Program-made: the position numbers and the translations under genes
The notes under the pieces: generated by a model
Database searches by the model: none
What the model was told of the DNA's origin: nothing
What the model saw: the letters and a program-made list of their open reading frames with translations, nothing else
In this document: piece after piece, positions 31,761 through 33,924 of the stretch
Layout: each line of letters starts with the position of its first letter
Position numbering within the stretch: the first letter of the stretch is position 1
From: Nocardia rhizosphaerihabitans
GTDB taxonomy: Bacteria; Actinomycetota; Actinomycetes; Mycobacteriales; Mycobacteriaceae
DNA: 33,924 nt
NCBI RefSeq assembly: GCF_014646295.1
Contig: NZ_BMNE01000017.1
Location: 1 to 33,924, forward strand
Direction: 5' to 3'

Positions 31761-32915
31761 GTGAGTACGGATCCGTTGAGGTGGTTGGACGAGCGCGCGG
31801 CCGAGCGGGTCGACGCCGGGCTACGCAGACAGTTGCGCGTGCGCGCCGCCGAGTCGCCCGCGATCGACCTGGCGTCCAACGACTACCTCGGACTGGTCCG
31901 CCATCCCGAGGTAGTCGAGGGCGCGATCGCCGCCGTGCGTCGCTGGGGGGCAGGGTCCACCGGTTCCCGCCTGGTCACCGGAACGACCGCAGAACACGCA
32001 CAGCTCGAAGCCGAACTGGCCGAATTCGTCGGCGCTGAAACGGGATTGGTCTTCGCCTCCGGTTACGCCGCGAACCTGGGCGCGGTGACCGCACTCGCCG
32101 GGCGCGGCACCCTCGTCGTCTCCGATGCCGGCAGTCACGCCTCCCTGGTCGATGCGTGCCGGCTGTCGCGGGCCAGAGTCGAGATCGCCCCGCACCGTGA
32201 TGTCGCCGCGGTCGAACGCCTGCTCGCGGAGCGCTCCGAGGAACGCGCGCTGGTCCTCACCGATTCGGTCTTCAGTGCCGACGGCGACCTGGCCCCGCTC
32301 GCCGACTTGCACCGGGTGAGCCGGGCCAACGGCGCTGTCCTCATCGTCGACGAAGCGCACGGGCTCGGTGTGCGCGGCGCGGGTGGTCGCGGCCTGGTCC
32401 ACGAGATGGGCCTGGCCGGTGAACCGGACCTCGTCATCACCGCCACCCTGTCCAAGGCGTTCGCCGCCCAGGGCGGGGTCGTCCTCGCCGATGCCCGCAT
32501 CCGTGCCCACCTGATCGACGCCGCCCGCACCTTCATCTTCGACACCGGCCTGGCTCCCGCCGCGGTCGGCGCGGCCCGCGCCGCACTCGGTCTCCTGCGC
32601 CGCGACCCCCCGATGGCGTCGCGGGTGCTCGACCGCGCGGCCGATATCGCGCGGATCGCCGGCGTACCGGAACCGGACTCCGCGGTCGTCTCCGTCGTGC
32701 TCGGCGAAGCCCAGCTCGCCTTCGACGCCGCCCAGGCTTGCCGGGCCCGTGGCCTCGACGTCGGCTGCTTCCGTCCGCCGTCGGTCCCCGAAGGCACCTC
32801 CCGCCTGCGGCTGACCGCCCGCGCGAACCTCACGGCCGCCGAACTCGACGTCATCGCCGACGTACTCGGCGAGGTGCTCGCCGAGGCCCGCGGCAAGGAA
32901 GTGGTGACGGCATGA
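31761..32915 (+). CDS. bioF: 8-amino-7-oxononanoate synthase
   Basis: 384-aa alpha-oxoamine synthase (PLP) that condenses pimeloyl-thioester with L-alanine to give KAPA. The PLP lysine is K232 in TATLSKAFAAQGG, and D197 is in VLIVDEAHGLGVRG. DLASNDYLGLVRHPEVVEG, GSTGSRLVTGTTAEHAQLE and VFASGYAANLGAV are family blocks. Start at GTG 31761, directly downstream of its own promoter; the open frame further upstream is a shadow of bioA. Its last four bases overlap the bioD start (ATGA). Confidence 0.96.
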   Translation: MSTDPLRWLDERAAERVDAGLRRQLRVRAAESPAIDLASNDYLGLVRHPEVVEGAIAAVRRWGAGSTGSRLVTGTTAEHAQLEAELAEFVGAETGLVFASGYAANLGAVTALAGRGTLVVSDAGSHASLVDACRLSRARVEIAPHRDVAAVERLLAERSEERALVLTDSVFSADGDLAPLADLHRVSRANGAVLIVDEAHGLGVRGAGGRGLVHEMGLAGEPDLVITATLSKAFAAQGGVVLADARIRAHLIDAARTFIFDTGLAPAAVGAARAALGLLRRDPPMASRVLDRAADIARIAGVPEPDSAVVSVVLGEAQLAFDAAQACRARGLDVGCFRPPSVPEGTSRLRLTARANLTAAELDVIADVLGEVLAEARGKEVVTA

Positions 32916-33580
32916 GCCTGCTGCTGATCAGCGGAACGTCGACCGATGTCGGCAAGACGGTCGTCACCGCGGCCGTGGCGGCCGCCGCCCAGGCCGCGGG
33001 CCGGTCGGTCGCGGTGTGCAAACCCGCCCAGACCGGGATGGCCCTCGGCGAACCCGGTGACCTCGCCGAGGTCACCCGCTTGTCCGGCGTCGCCCGCACC
33101 CTCGAACTCGCCCGCTACCCGGAACCGCTCGCCCCCGACACCGCCGCCCGGCGCGCAGGCATGCCGCTGCTGTCCCTCGGCGAGACCGTCGCCGCGATCG
33201 ACACACTGCGCGACGCCGACCTGGTCCTGGTCGAAGGCGCGGGCGGGCTGCTCGTCCGGATGGGGGAGTTCACCCTGCTCGACCTCGCGCAGAAACTCGG
33301 CGCACCGGTCCTCCTCGTCGCCGCCGCCGGCCTCGGCACCCTCAACCACAGCGAACTCACCACCCGCGCACTGGCCGCCGTCGGCGTGCCCTGCGCCGGA
33401 CTGGTCATCGGTTCCTGGCCGACGGACCCCGACCTCGCCTCGCGCTGCAATCGAGACGACCTGCCCCGGGTCACCGAGACCCCGCTGCTCGGCGCGGTTC
33501 CCGCCGGAGCGGGGCAGTGGGGCCGTGACCGCTTCACCGCCGAGGCCCCGAGCTGGTTCCCCGCGGACTGGCGTCCATGA
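32912..33580 (+). CDS. bioD: Dethiobiotin synthetase
   Basis: 222-aa P-loop ATPase that closes the ureido ring: DAPA + CO2 + ATP to dethiobiotin. P-loop GTSTDVGKT is at residues 8-16 (K15 in the loop). KPAQTG (about 37-42) and the Mg-binding VEGAGGLLV are BioD hallmarks. The ATG overlaps the bioF stop, so the two are translationally coupled. bioB, for the last step, is not in the window. Confidence 0.95.
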   Translation: MSLLLISGTSTDVGKTVVTAAVAAAAQAAGRSVAVCKPAQTGMALGEPGDLAEVTRLSGVARTLELARYPEPLAPDTAARRAGMPLLSLGETVAAIDTLRDADLVLVEGAGGLLVRMGEFTLLDLAQKLGAPVLLVAAAGLGTLNHSELTTRALAAVGVPCAGLVIGSWPTDPDLASRCNRDDLPRVTETPLLGAVPAGAGQWGRDRFTAEAPSWFPADWRP

Positions 33581-33613
33581 TCGACTCCGATAGTCATGGG
33601 CGTCGACCAAAAC

Positions 33614-33629
33614 CGGCTCTGACCAGCCG
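33614..33629 (+). terminator. Weak hairpin after bioD
   Basis: CGGCT-CTGACC-AGCCG, a 5-bp stem 33 bases after the bioD stop, followed by ATTTGA. It is short and partly overlaps the upstream side of the rRNA promoter; weak terminator candidate. Confidence 0.3.
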
Positions 33630-33631
33630 AT

Positions 33632-33660
33632 TTGACTTCGCGTTCGTGGCTGCGTAACTT
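33632..33660 (+). promoter_or_regulatory. rRNA operon promoter P1
   Basis: TTGACT (33632-33637), a 17-base spacer, TAACTT (33655-33660): a near-consensus sigma-A promoter. The transcript would start near 33667. Confidence 0.7.
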
Positions 33661-33798
33661 AATTCGAGTCAGAGCGACACGGACACCGACCCGGTGCCGA
33701 ACTGCTGAGCCTCTCGAGGCTGGCGGATGGTGCAGGGAAACGAGGTAGGACGATGAGCGCCTGACTGATCATGTGTGCAGGGTTTACAGCCTCCGGAC

Positions 33799-33827
33799 TT
33801 GCTTCGATGGGTTGCCTGCGCTAAAGT
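33799..33827 (+). promoter_or_regulatory. rRNA operon promoter P2
   Basis: TTGCTT (33799-33804), a 17-base spacer, TAAAGT (33822-33827). Second promoter of a tandem pair upstream of the rRNA genes, with a transcript start near 33834. Confidence 0.7.
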
Positions 33828-33834
33828 ATGAACC

Positions 33835-33924
33835 CTTGCCCTGCCGAAGCCCCTACGAAATGTTGTGGGTGGAAGCTTGTGCGTGTGTTCTTTGAGAACT
33901 CAATAGTGTGTCGATGAATGTCAG
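33835..33924 (+). promoter_or_regulatory. rRNA leader with boxA-like antitermination sequence (16S beyond right edge)
   Basis: TGTTCTTTGAGAACT (33886-33900) followed by CAATAGTGTG matches the boxA-containing leader found before 16S rRNA genes in Nocardia, Rhodococcus and mycobacteria. The 344-bp stretch 33581-33924 holds no coding gene, only the two promoters and this leader. The mature 16S 5' end is not reached. Confidence 0.8.

Overview
High-GC actinobacterial chromosome, most likely from the Mycobacteriales (Nocardia/Rhodococcus-like; genus inferred, not proven). Supporting signs are a mycobacterial-type DnaE1 with a PHP domain, a Ddn-family F420-type nitroreductase, a TreX/TreY/TreZ trehalose pathway, a bioA-bioF-bioD cluster with BioQ-like palindromes, many GTG/TTG starts, frequent leaderless-type promoters, and an rRNA leader typical of the order. 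The gene content from dnaE1 to bioD matches, from memory, the M. tuberculosis Rv1547-Rv1570 neighbourhood.

Region 1 (1-8361) is an acetate/monocarboxylate uptake and activation module. On the minus strand, in transcription order, lie a LytS-like sensor kinase, a LytTR response regulator, a DUF485 protein, an SSS-family symporter, a second DUF485 protein, ActP, and acetyl-CoA synthetase (cut by the left edge). A GNAT acetyltransferase and a lower-GC Nudix hydrolase on the plus strand sit between the kinase and its presumed regulator.

Region 2 (8362-20612) holds dnaE1 with a TTG start, a GT-C-like multi-pass membrane protein, an unrecognised two-gene unit (72 and 207 aa), treZ, a beta-lactamase-fold serine hydrolase, ilvA, a Ddn-family nitroreductase and a 71-aa membrane protein. 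Relative to M. tuberculosis, the ddn-ilvA-treZ block is inverted, which separates treZ from treXY.

Region 3 (20601-25303) holds a large LuxR-family ATPase regulator (LAL) with degenerate internal tandem repeats. It is divergent from a SnoaL-like protein and a small membrane protein, and a SAM methyltransferase follows behind a strong hairpin. Region 4 (25310-29859) is treX-treY on the minus strand. TreX debranches glycogen, TreY converts the chain end to a trehalosyl unit, and TreZ releases trehalose.

Region 5 (29927-33924) begins with a deletion scar: the C-terminal ends of two formerly divergent genes, one of them a MarR regulator, now abut. Then come bioA, bioF and bioD, which convert KAPA precursors to dethiobiotin, with a BioQ-type palindrome before bioA and another before bioF. 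The window ends in an rRNA operon promoter/leader with two promoters and a boxA-like antitermination sequence; the 16S gene itself is not included. No CRISPR array, insertion sequence or tRNA gene was found by eye.
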